In this document: one piece after another, positions 34,148 through 41,666 of the stretch
Position numbering within the stretch: the first letter of the stretch is position 1
Layout of the letters: the number at the start of each line of letters is the position of its first letter
Source of the DNA: DASQPR01 sp963831705
GTDB lineage: Bacteria; Actinomycetota; Actinomycetes; Mycobacteriales; Micromonosporaceae
Length of the DNA stretch: 64,000 nucleotides
Reading direction: 5' to 3'
NCBI GenBank assembly: GCA_963831705.1
Contig: CAWHRE010000010.1
Location: forward strand, 496,001 to 560,000
Position numbers and translations under genes: made by a program
The notes under the pieces: model-generated
Databases searched by the model: none
Seen by the model: only the letters and a program-made list of their open reading frames with translations
What the model was told of the DNA's origin: nothing

Positions 34148-36051
34148 ACAGGTGAAGTCAGCGACATGTCATCGCCACAGAACGACTCCCCCGCCTTGAA
34201 GTTCGAGGCGTAGACCGCCAACGCGAGCCGGGTCCCCGAATCGGCCGCCGTCAACGACACGGTCATCAGATGCCATGCGGTGTCGTTGTAGGTCTGCGTG
34301 ACCTTCTGGTCGGTGACCAGCGTGGTCGTTCCGCTCCACTCACGAAGACGCAGGTTGATCGTGTCGCCGGCCTGGCCCGCCCGGACCCATACCGACGCCG
34401 TGTACGTCGTGCCGGCGACCGCGTTCGTCACCGTCGTCTGCCCGTCGGAGTAGCCACTGGACAGTCCGCTCGCCCCCGTCCCGGCGCTGACCAGCACGGA
34501 TGCGACGCCGGTGTGCGCCTGCGTCGTGGTCCGCGAGATGGTGACCAGCGGAGACGGCCCGTACGTGCCGGTCCAGCCGGTCAGATTCGTCTCCACGCCG
34601 GGGTTCGTCACCCACTGGTGCACGGTCGGTGGAGGCGGTGGCGGTGTCATCGACGGAGTTGGTGACGGCGTCGGGGTTGGGGTTGGGGTTGGGGTTGGCG
34701 GCGGTGGCGGCGGCGTCCCGCCGGGAGCGGTAAACGTGTGCGTGTAGAGCGTGCTGCCATACGTGCACGGGTCCAGCGGCTCGGGCGTGTAGACCGAGCC
34801 ACACAGCATGGTCATGGTCAGCGTGTGCGCGGTCGCGCTGTAGTCGCCACGCATGATCGCGAGATGCGAGTCGCGGAAGACCGACCCGGGCGCGATCGTG
34901 TCGAAGACGGCGGTACCGGCGCCGCCGCCACCGTTGTTGATCTCGATCAATCCGTTCTTCGGCGCGAACACCTCCTCGGCGTGCACGTGATGACCGAGTT
35001 CGAGCACGTACTTGCCGTTCGGATGCGCGGCGGTCGGGCTGTACGTGGCGGACAGCGTCGTCAGCGCGCTGAGCAGATTCGTGTTGACCTGCGACGAGTA
35101 CGACGAAAAGGCCGGACGATGGCCCCACGTGACGATGAAGTCGATCTTCGGATCGGCCTGCGCCTGCGCCATCAACGCGGCGGCCTGCGGCTCCCAGTCG
35201 ACGTACGCGTTGTACCAGGAATCGGGGTAACCGATGAACATCACGCCACCCGCGACGAACCATCCCCAGTCGTCACCACGGCAGTTGTTGCCGGACAGCG
35301 GCCCGTCGCAGCCCGGTTCCGATCGCTTGCTCGCGGTGTCCGATGACTGCGAGATCTGCGCGTGCGTCAGCAATTCGCGGCCCTTGTAGTTGGCCAGCGT
35401 GTCCTTCGGAGTATTCGGAGGCGACTCGTCGTTCGGCGGGCCGTACTCGTGGTTGCCCCACGCCGGCTGGAACGCGGCCGACGTCGACCACGCCATCTGG
35501 TCCTGGAAATACTGATGTACCGCGGCCTGACCGCACTCGTTCGCGTACGAGATGTCCCCGCCGTGCGTCACGAACGACGGCGCCTGCGCGGCGATCAACT
35601 GCTGCTGGGCCGTCTCCCACGGGTTGCACAGCGTGGTACCGGTGTCGCCGACGTCGACGTAGGAGAAGCTGCCGGTGGGCGCGGCGGCGAGCGTGTGATC
35701 CGCGCCGGTGGGACCGATCCGGTAGTGGTAACTCGTGTTCGCGGCGAGGCCGGTCAGCGTCGCGCGCATGAACGGCCCGGCGATGTCGACCGGCGTGATC
35801 GGCGAAACCGTCGCGGTCGACGTCGCGCCGTACGACGTGGTAGTGCCGTAGGAGACCGTGGTCGCCGCGCCCCGCCAGTAGAGAACGACGCTTCCCGCGG
35901 TGTCGCCGTACGAGTAGTGGATCTCGTCGACCGAATCGACCGCGGCCGGTGTCACATGCCCGGACGCGAGACGTGCGGCGGCCGGCGTCACCGTGATGCC
36001 GAGAAGCAGAACCGCGGCACCGGCTACCACAGCAGCGGGAGGTATGCGCAT
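34144..36051 (-). CDS. Secreted purple-acid-phosphatase-like metallophosphoesterase with C-terminal CBM-like domain
   Basis: A 635-residue exported protein. A signal peptide (PPAAVVAGAAVLLLGITVTP) precedes a fibronectin/PAP N-terminal beta domain (about 40-125) and a calcineurin-like phosphoesterase domain with the metal motifs DVGDTG, HGGDISYANE, WGNHEYGPP, VTWGHRPAF and ELGHHVHAEE. A Pro-Thr linker (about 455-485, P-T repeats) leads to a C-terminal jelly-roll, carbohydrate-binding-like domain (NPGVETNLTGWTG to DMSLTSPV). The target could be an extracellular phosphate ester, held near glycans by the last domain. It is convergent with the GH114 gene. Confidence 0.87.
   Translation of the reverse strand: MRIPPAAVVAGAAVLLLGITVTPAAARLASGHVTPAAVDSVDEIHYSYGDTAGSVVLYWRGAATTVSYGTTTSYGATSTATVSPITPVDIAGPFMRATLTGLAANTSYHYRIGPTGADHTLAAAPTGSFSYVDVGDTGTTLCNPWETAQQQLIAAQAPSFVTHGGDISYANECGQAAVHQYFQDQMAWSTSAAFQPAWGNHEYGPPNDESPPNTPKDTLANYKGRELLTHAQISQSSDTASKRSEPGCDGPLSGNNCRGDDWGWFVAGGVMFIGYPDSWYNAYVDWEPQAAALMAQAQADPKIDFIVTWGHRPAFSSYSSQVNTNLLSALTTLSATYSPTAAHPNGKYVLELGHHVHAEEVFAPKNGLIEINNGGGGAGTAVFDTIAPGSVFRDSHLAIMRGDYSATAHTLTMTMLCGSVYTPEPLDPCTYGSTLYTHTFTAPGGTPPPPPPTPTPTPTPTPSPTPSMTPPPPPPTVHQWVTNPGVETNLTGWTGTYGPSPLVTISRTTTQAHTGVASVLVSAGTGASGLSSGYSDGQTTVTNAVAGTTYTASVWVRAGQAGDTINLRLREWSGTTTLVTDQKVTQTYNDTAWHLMTVSLTAADSGTRLALAVYASNFKAGESFCGDDMSLTSPV
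34673..34699. repeat. Telomere-like GGGGTT tandem within linker coding sequence
   Basis: Several consecutive copies of the GGGGTT hexamer on the plus strand encode the Pro-Thr linker of the metallophosphatase on the minus strand. Four or more G4 runs with two-base loops could form a G-quadruplex. Such DNA is a plausible slippage site, so linker length may vary between strains. Confidence 0.75.
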
Positions 36052-36099
36052 TCGTAGAGGATGGCGCTAACGATGCCGAATCCGACATCCTTCACTCGG

Positions 36100-36942
36100 T
36101 TAGCGCGGCCTGACCTGACATGTGGGGCACGAATAGGACGAGCGGTTCATGAACTGCTCACGCCGGATCGGCGTACCGCAACGGGAGCATGGTTCGCCCT
36201 CCCGCCCGTACGCTTCCAGGGACCGGTCGAAGTAGCCGCTCTCGCCGTTGACGTTCACGTAGAGCGCGTCGAAGCTCGTGCCACCGGCCTTCAGCGCCTC
36301 GGTCAGCACATCGCGCACGTGCCCGAGCAGCCGCCGTATGGCCGGCTTCGTCAACGAGTCGGTCTGTCGTGCACCATGCAGCTTCGCCCGCCAGAGCGAC
36401 TCGTCCGCGTAGATGTTGCCGACGCCCGCGATCAGCGTCTGATCGAGCAGCGCCCGCTTCACTTCGGTGTGCTTGCGCCGGAACTTGGCGATGAACGCGT
36501 CGTCGTCGAACTCCGGGTCCAGCGGATCGCGGGCGATGTGTGCGATCTCCGGCGGCAACTCGGCGCCGCCGTCGGAGAGGGACAGCCCGCCGAACGTACG
36601 CTGGTCGATGAACCGCAGTTCGGGATCGCCGTCGTCGAACGTGAACCGGACCCGCAGGTGCGCCTCGTCCGGCGCCGCCGAGGCGGCCAGCCGGAACTGT
36701 CCGGACATGCCGAGATGCGCAATGATCGCGTCGCCGTCATCCAGCGGCAGCCACAGGTACTTGCCACGGCGCCGGGTGCCGATGATCGTACGGCCGGCCA
36801 GCGCCGCAACGAAGTGGTCGTGCCCGGGTACGTGCCGCCGGATCGCACGCTCGTGAAGTACCTGGACGGACTTGATCTTCCGGCCGACCGTGTGCGCGGC
36901 CAGTCCCTGCCGGACCGTCTCAACCTCGGGAAGCTCAGGCAT
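36100..36942 (-). CDS. mutM: Formamidopyrimidine-DNA glycosylase
   Basis: A 280-residue MutM/Fpg that excises 8-oxoguanine and formamidopyrimidines. The start MPELPEVETVRQGL gives the catalytic Pro after removal of Met, and the Glu. The helix-two-turn-helix segment includes LLDQTLIAGVGNIYADESLW, and the C-terminal zinc finger is CSRCGTPIRREQFMNRSSY...CPTC. The ATG overlaps the upstream mannosyltransferase stop by one base (TGATG). The longer frame reaching 38436 is a fusion of frames and not real. Confidence 0.97.
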   Translation of the reverse strand: MPELPEVETVRQGLAAHTVGRKIKSVQVLHERAIRRHVPGHDHFVAALAGRTIIGTRRRGKYLWLPLDDGDAIIAHLGMSGQFRLAASAAPDEAHLRVRFTFDDGDPELRFIDQRTFGGLSLSDGGAELPPEIAHIARDPLDPEFDDDAFIAKFRRKHTEVKRALLDQTLIAGVGNIYADESLWRAKLHGARQTDSLTKPAIRRLLGHVRDVLTEALKAGGTSFDALYVNVNGESGYFDRSLEAYGREGEPCSRCGTPIRREQFMNRSSYSCPTCQVRPR

Positions 36943-38177
36943 CAGATTGCATACTGCCAGACGGTGAGCATGTAGGCGCCGTACCAGAACCCGAACAGTG
37001 CGTATGCGGTGATCCACAGCGCCGCCGCACGGGGACGGGTTCGGGCCGCCGCCACCGCCGCCGGGACGAACAGGAGCAGCGCGGGGACCAGCAGGCGGGG
37101 CTTCGAGTGATAGAAGCCGGCCTGACCGACCACGAGGACGAACGCGATCACGCCGTACACCTGCAATGGCAGCCAACCGCGGCGCCGCAGCGACACGATC
37201 AGTGCGACCGTCGCGGCGATCAGGATCGCGACCACGCTCATCGCGACCCAGCCGTTCCCGGTGTGCACCGTGGACGTCACGAACTGCCAGGTCGAGGTCC
37301 CGAAGTCGAACGTGGTCCCCCACCCGGCGGTCTGGATCGTGAACCAGGCGTGCAGATCCCCCACCCGCTCGCCGACCCAGAGGATGTAGGCCGGTACCGA
37401 CGCGAGCGCGGCAACGCCGGCCACCACGGCCGAGAATCGCTCGCGCGCCGACGTCTCCGGGTTCATCAGGCACGCGATGACCGCGACGGCCAGCGCGACG
37501 GCGAGCGCCGCGCCGGTCGGGCGGGTCAGCCCGGCCAGCACGCCGAGCGCTCCGGCCACCAGCCAGTGCCGTCGGTACGCGGCGAGCAGCGTGCCCGCGA
37601 CCAACGCCACGAACAACGATTCGGTGTAGCTCATCGAGAACACGATCGACATCGGCTGCGCGTAGACGAGGGCGACCAGCGCGTACCCAACCGTTCGAGG
37701 CGCGCCACGGGCACGCTCGCCGAGGCGGCCGTCGCCCGCGAGTGCCTTGGCCAGCAGGAAGATGAGCACCGCGCCGACCATCCCGGCGAGCCCGGACACG
37801 ACCAGGGCCGAATCCCCGTACGACAGGCCGAGGAACGTCCCGCCGCGGATCAGCCACGGATAGAGCGGGAAAAACGCGAGGCTGTTCCCGGTGATGTGGC
37901 CGGTCGGGTCGTACGAGTAGGCGTGCGGGTAGCCGTTTTGGGCGAGGTTCAGGAACCAGCCGCCGTCCCAGCTCAACAGCTTGTTGTTGATCTTTACGCC
38001 GGCCGGCTTCATCCACACGAGCACGAGGAGTTGGATCAGGCGGGTAGCCGCGAACAACAGGACCGGCAGCAGGATGTCGCGGTGCCAGTCGATCGGCCGG
38101 CGTGATTCGGAGACAGGGAAGCGCTCGCTGCGCGTACCTTCGGTCGGGATTGGGGAGGTCTCGACAACACTGCCCAC
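36942..38177 (-). CDS. PIG-V-type mannosyltransferase, integral membrane
   Basis: A 411-residue polytopic membrane protein with about nine to ten transmembrane segments, of the GT-C type related to PIG-V GPI mannosyltransferases. Diagnostic features are the first-loop motif LLSWDGGWFLNLAQNGYP and SLAFFPLYPWLIRGG, and YTESLFVALVAG. Such enzymes use polyprenyl-phosphate mannose outside the membrane. The acceptor here is unknown. It sits between rnc and mutM with a nine-base gap and a one-base overlap, so it is within that operon. Confidence 0.82.
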   Translation of the reverse strand: MGSVVETSPIPTEGTRSERFPVSESRRPIDWHRDILLPVLLFAATRLIQLLVLVWMKPAGVKINNKLLSWDGGWFLNLAQNGYPHAYSYDPTGHITGNSLAFFPLYPWLIRGGTFLGLSYGDSALVVSGLAGMVGAVLIFLLAKALAGDGRLGERARGAPRTVGYALVALVYAQPMSIVFSMSYTESLFVALVAGTLLAAYRRHWLVAGALGVLAGLTRPTGAALAVALAVAVIACLMNPETSARERFSAVVAGVAALASVPAYILWVGERVGDLHAWFTIQTAGWGTTFDFGTSTWQFVTSTVHTGNGWVAMSVVAILIAATVALIVSLRRRGWLPLQVYGVIAFVLVVGQAGFYHSKPRLLVPALLLFVPAAVAAARTRPRAAALWITAYALFGFWYGAYMLTVWQYAI

Positions 38178-38185
38178 GGCGGGCC

Positions 38186-38896
38186 TCAGCCTTCAGCGGC
38201 CGGCGACTGGAGTTGCACCCAGGCGGCCTCGGCCGCGCGCTGCTCCGCCTCTTTTTTGCTGCCACCCTGCACGCCACCGAACATCTTGCCGGCGACCACC
38301 GCCCAAGCGGTGAACGTCTTCGCATGATCGGGGCCGGTGTCCTCGATCCGATACTCCGGGACACCCAGGCCGAGCGACGCGGTGAGCTCCTGCAGGCTGG
38401 TCTTCCAATCGAGGCCGGCGCCACGCCCGGCGGCATCGGCCATCATCGGGTCAAACAGCTTGTGGATCACGTCACCCGCTACGTCGATGCCGTGTTGCAG
38501 GTAGATCGCGCCGAGCAGCGCCTCCAGCGTGTCCGCGAGGATGCTGGACTTGTCGCGCCCACCGGTGGTCTCCTCGCCCCGGCCCAGGCGAACGTGCGAG
38601 CCCAGACCCTTCGGGCCGAGCGCGCGAGCGACCGTGGCCAGCGCCTTCATGTTGACGACGCTGGCGCGCAGCTTGGCGAGGTGACCCTCGGGCAGATCCG
38701 GGTGCGCGTGGTAGAGCGACGTCGTGATCACCACCGACAGAACCGAGTCGCCGAGGAACTCCAGGCGCTCATTCGTCGGGAGCCCACCGTTCTCGTACGC
38801 GTAGGAGCGGTGGGTCAACGCGCGTTCGAGCAGATCCGGATCGAGCGCGACGCCGCACGCCGCTTCCAGCAGAGTCGCCGGGGGACGATCAGTCAT
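38186..38896 (-). CDS. rnc: Ribonuclease III
   Basis: A 236-residue RNase III that processes rRNA precursors and double-stranded RNA. The signature ERLEFLGDSVLSVV (about residue 45) and the second acidic site ADTLEALLGAIYLQ provide the metal ligands. A double-stranded RNA-binding domain covers about residues 160-230 (WKTSLQELTASLGL, GGSKKEAEQRAAEAAW). Gene order rpmF-rnc-mutM on the minus strand follows the actinobacterial norm. Confidence 0.97.
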   Translation of the reverse strand: MTDRPPATLLEAACGVALDPDLLERALTHRSYAYENGGLPTNERLEFLGDSVLSVVITTSLYHAHPDLPEGHLAKLRASVVNMKALATVARALGPKGLGSHVRLGRGEETTGGRDKSSILADTLEALLGAIYLQHGIDVAGDVIHKLFDPMMADAAGRGAGLDWKTSLQELTASLGLGVPEYRIEDTGPDHAKTFTAWAVVAGKMFGGVQGGSKKEAEQRAAEAAWVQLQSPAAEG

Positions 38897-39031
38897 CGAT
38901 TCGTTTCCTCGCTCCGGATGAAGCCGACCGTGAGCGGTACGGCCGGTGCAAACGTCAATAACCTCGCTGGTTGGCCAGCGAGGTTTCGACGGGCGGTATC
39001 ACCGACGACAGGATGCGCCGGCATAAGGTCG

Positions 39032-39205
39032 TTAAACCTCGATGACCTGGCGACCGTTGTACGTGCCGCAAACCGAGCATGCCGTGTGGGGCAGCTTCGG
39101 CGACTTGCACTGCGGGCACTCGGTGGTCTGGACGACCGTGGCCTTCCAGTTGGCCCGGCGCGACCGGGTGTTGCTGCGCGACATTTTGCGCTTGGGAACG
39201 GCCAC
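39032..39205 (-). CDS. rpmF: 50S ribosomal protein L32
   Basis: A 57-residue L32. GTG at 39205 gives VAVPKRKMSRSNTRSRRANW, the family N terminus. The zinc-ribbon cysteines are intact (CPQCKSPKLPHTACSVC), so this is the zinc-binding form. It starts five bases after the DUF177 stop, the usual pairing. The longer frame to 39355 is not real. Confidence 0.97.
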   Translation of the reverse strand: MAVPKRKMSRSNTRSRRANWKATVVQTTECPQCKSPKLPHTACSVCGTYNGRQVIEV

Positions 39206-39210
39206 GGTAC

Positions 39211-39798
39211 TTACTCCTCGGTTTCCGGTTCGGCGAATTCGCTCGCCGAACGCAACTTGCTCAATTCCGCCCACCGCGAGTCGACCTGCTCGTGGCCATG
39301 ATCGGCCGGCAACTCGTCCCACGGGACCCCACAGTCGGGGCACATTCCCGGGCAATCCTCACGACACACCGGGTTTTGCGGAAGTGCCAGCACGATCGCA
39401 TCCCGTACGGCCGGCTCCAGGTCGATCAAGTCGTCCCGGACCCGTCCCATTTCGTCTTCCTCGGTCGTCTCGTCCGTGGTGCTGTTCTCATATGCGAACA
39501 ACTCCGCAAGATCGACCCGAATCTCGTCTTCGACGTCGCGCAGGCAGCGCCCGCACTCCCCCTTCAACCGCCCCGACACCGTACCGGACACGTAGACACC
39601 TTCGGTAACCGATGTCAGGTGCAGGTCGAGCGTGAGCTCGTCACCTTCCGGTACGCCGATCAGGTCCAGTCCGAGGTCTTTGGGGGCAGGCACAGCCACG
39701 TGGACAGCGCGCATCGACCCCGGGCTTCGCGGCAGGTCTCTCGTGTCGAGGACCAGCGGCGCCCGTGGATCGAGCTGATTTGCTGAATGGCTGCGCAT
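39211..39798 (-). CDS. DUF177/YceD family protein
   Basis: A 195-residue DUF177 (YceD) protein, nearly always encoded directly before rpmF and implicated in 23S rRNA/large-subunit maturation in some organisms. The conserved centre is GTVSGRLKGECGRCLRDVED, followed by an acidic segment, and a C-terminal Cys cluster (CREDCPGMCPDCG) that may bind zinc. It is co-oriented with sepIVA upstream and rpmF downstream. Confidence 0.92.
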   Translation of the reverse strand: MRSHSANQLDPRAPLVLDTRDLPRSPGSMRAVHVAVPAPKDLGLDLIGVPEGDELTLDLHLTSVTEGVYVSGTVSGRLKGECGRCLRDVEDEIRVDLAELFAYENSTTDETTEEDEMGRVRDDLIDLEPAVRDAIVLALPQNPVCREDCPGMCPDCGVPWDELPADHGHEQVDSRWAELSKLRSASEFAEPETEE

Positions 39799-39902
39799 CT
39801 GTCATTTCTTAAAAGTCTGAAGGTATTTGCTTCGGGAAGTCCGCAAAAAGGGTACCCGAGACCCCCTACCAGCGTCGAACTGGGTGGTTTTGGATCGTTC
39901 TT

Positions 39903-40400
39903 TCAGAACGGCAGGGGGCGATCGTCGATCTCGTTATTGCCGAACGACCCGATCTCCCGGAGCGCGTGCATCTTGTCGCGGCCGCGCTCGATCGACGCCA
40001 GCGATCGCGTGAGGAACTGTTCGAAGTTCGCGAGCGCGGTGTCAACATAGTCGTCCACCTCGTCCCGGAGTCGCTGAGCCTCGGCCCGAGCGTCCGCGAT
40101 CAACCGATTGCCCTCGTGCTCGGCGGAGACCGTGATCTCGTTCACCGAGACCAGCCGGGCGTGCTCGTTCTCGCCCTCGACGATGATGCGCTCAGCCTCG
40201 CGCTTACCGGCATCGAGGATCTTGTCGCGCTCCTCGAGCAGCGCGAGCGAGCGCCGCATCTCGGTCGGCAGCTCACTTCGCAGCTGGTCCAGGAGTCCGA
40301 TCATTTCGCTCCGGTCCACGATGCAGTTGCGCGACATCGGAACGTTTCGGGCACCCTCCACCATCGCAATGATCTCGTCGATGCGGTCGAGCGGGTCCAC
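39903..40400 (-). CDS. sepIVA: SepIVA-like DivIVA-domain septation protein
   Basis: A 165-residue DivIVA-family coiled-coil protein. The N terminus MDPLDRIDEIIAMVEGARN and the long coiled coil (LLEERDKILDAGKREAERII, DARAEAQRLRDEVDDY) match the family of mycobacterial SepIVA (Rv2927c), which also sits directly upstream of the DUF177 gene and rnc. SepIVA is needed for septation and lies near the membrane; the role here is inferred from similarity and position. The GTG start is preceded by AGGAGA. Confidence 0.82.
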   Translation of the reverse strand: MDPLDRIDEIIAMVEGARNVPMSRNCIVDRSEMIGLLDQLRSELPTEMRRSLALLEERDKILDAGKREAERIIVEGENEHARLVSVNEITVSAEHEGNRLIADARAEAQRLRDEVDDYVDTALANFEQFLTRSLASIERGRDKMHALREIGSFGNNEIDDRPLPF

Positions 40401-40535
40401 CGGGACTCTCCTGTCAGCTGTGTTGCGTCACTGGATGTGGCGCCTTCATTAACATCATGCGGGCCGCGTCCATCATGCCGCCCGGACGCGCCGGTTGCGC
40501 ATCCGGAAACGCATACGAGTGTCGCAGCTAACTGA

Positions 40536-41093
40536 TCAGGATGCGCTATGGCGTCGAGCAGCGCCCAATCGAGCCGTCAACCGCTCGACGACAAGCGCCG
40601 GGACGTGCGGAGATACGTCGCCGCCCCATTTCGCCACGTCCTTGATCAGACTCGAAGACAGGAACGAGTAGAGCGGATTCGTCGGCATGAACAGGGTCTC
40701 CAGGCCGCTGAGCCCGAAGTTCATCTGCGCCATCTTCAGCTCGTAGTCGAAGTCGGTGACGGCCCGCAGCCCTCTGACGACCACCGAGATGTTTTCGGTC
40801 CGGCAGAAGTCGACGAGCAGGCCCTCGAACGAGGCGATCCGGACGTTGGGCAGGTCGGCGGTGACCGCCTCCAGCATTTCCAACCGCTCCTCGCGCGTGA
40901 ACAGGCCGCTCTTCGATTGGTTCACCAGCACCGCGACCACAACCTCGTCGTACAGGCGACTGGCCCGGACGAAGATGTCGAGGTGCCCGTTGGTCACCGG
41001 ATCGAAGGAGCCGGGGCAGGCAGCGCGGCTCGGTCGACCGATGGACGTGGTGATCGGGGTGGATGGCCCGCCATTGGGCTCAAGGGTGGTCAC
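40536..41093 (-). CDS. coaD: Phosphopantetheine adenylyltransferase
   Basis: A 185-residue CoaD, catalysing the fourth step of coenzyme A synthesis. The nucleotidyltransferase T/HxGH motif lies in CPGSFDPVTNGHLDIFVRAS, and the second motif is YSFLSSSLIKDVAKWGG. The GTG at 41093 overlaps the rsmD stop (GTGA) and is preferred; a start at 41111 is also open. Either way the protein has an unusual extension of about 25-30 residues before the CPGSFDP motif. Confidence 0.95.
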   Translation of the reverse strand: MTTLEPNGGPSTPITTSIGRPSRAACPGSFDPVTNGHLDIFVRASRLYDEVVVAVLVNQSKSGLFTREERLEMLEAVTADLPNVRIASFEGLLVDFCRTENISVVVRGLRAVTDFDYELKMAQMNFGLSGLETLFMPTNPLYSFLSSSLIKDVAKWGGDVSPHVPALVVERLTARLGAARRHSAS

Positions 41094-41665
41094 GATCGGC
41101 GACCGTACCAAAGCATTGCCTCGCCGTACCGGCGAGATCGGTCGCCTGTGATCCCGTCGACCCGCGCGGACGGCCAGGACGGCTCCGGCGAGCGTTTGGA
41201 CCGTTCGACGATCACGATCGCCGCCTCGGCCAGCCAGTCCTGCTCGACGAGCGCTTCCAGCATCGCGGTGATCTCGTCTTCCGGCGTCGCGTACGGCGGG
41301 TCGGCGAACACGACGTCGTAACCACCGCCGACCGGGCCGCCGGCGAGCGTCGTGGCCACCTTGTCGGCCGAGATCACGGCGAGGCGCTGGGCGCCCAGCA
41401 GCGTGACGTTGTCCCGGATCACCTTTGCCGCCCTCGGATCGGATTCGACCAGCATGACGTGTGTCGCGCCTCGGGACGCGGCTTCGAGCCCGATTGCGCC
41501 GGATCCCGCGTACAGGTCGAGGAAGCGACGGCCGAAGAGCGCGTTTGATGCGGTCAACGACGAGAACATCGCCTCTCGCGCACGGTCCGACGTCGGTCGC
41601 GTGTCATCGCCCGGCGGCGTCGCGATCCGCCGCCCGCCGTACGTGCCCGCCACGATCCTCGTCAT
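41090..41665 (-). CDS. rsmD: 16S rRNA (guanine-N2)-methyltransferase RsmD
   Basis: A 191-residue RsmD, which methylates G966 of 16S rRNA. It starts MTRIVAGTYGGRRIATPPGD; SAM-binding motif FLDLYAGSGAIGLEAASRG and catalytic DPPY in DVVFADPPYATPEDE are present. It lies between recG and coaD with a one-base gap and a GTGA overlap, the standard recG-rsmD-coaD operon. Confidence 0.96.
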   Translation of the reverse strand: MTRIVAGTYGGRRIATPPGDDTRPTSDRAREAMFSSLTASNALFGRRFLDLYAGSGAIGLEAASRGATHVMLVESDPRAAKVIRDNVTLLGAQRLAVISADKVATTLAGGPVGGGYDVVFADPPYATPEDEITAMLEALVEQDWLAEAAIVIVERSKRSPEPSWPSARVDGITGDRSRRYGEAMLWYGRRS

Positions 41666-41666
41666 G

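Noticed and set aside
36943..38436. 778-codon frame fusing mutM to an upstream segment
   Set aside because: The upstream part is a wrong-frame reading of the mannosyltransferase and rnc genes; MutM must start at its Pro-Glu after Met.
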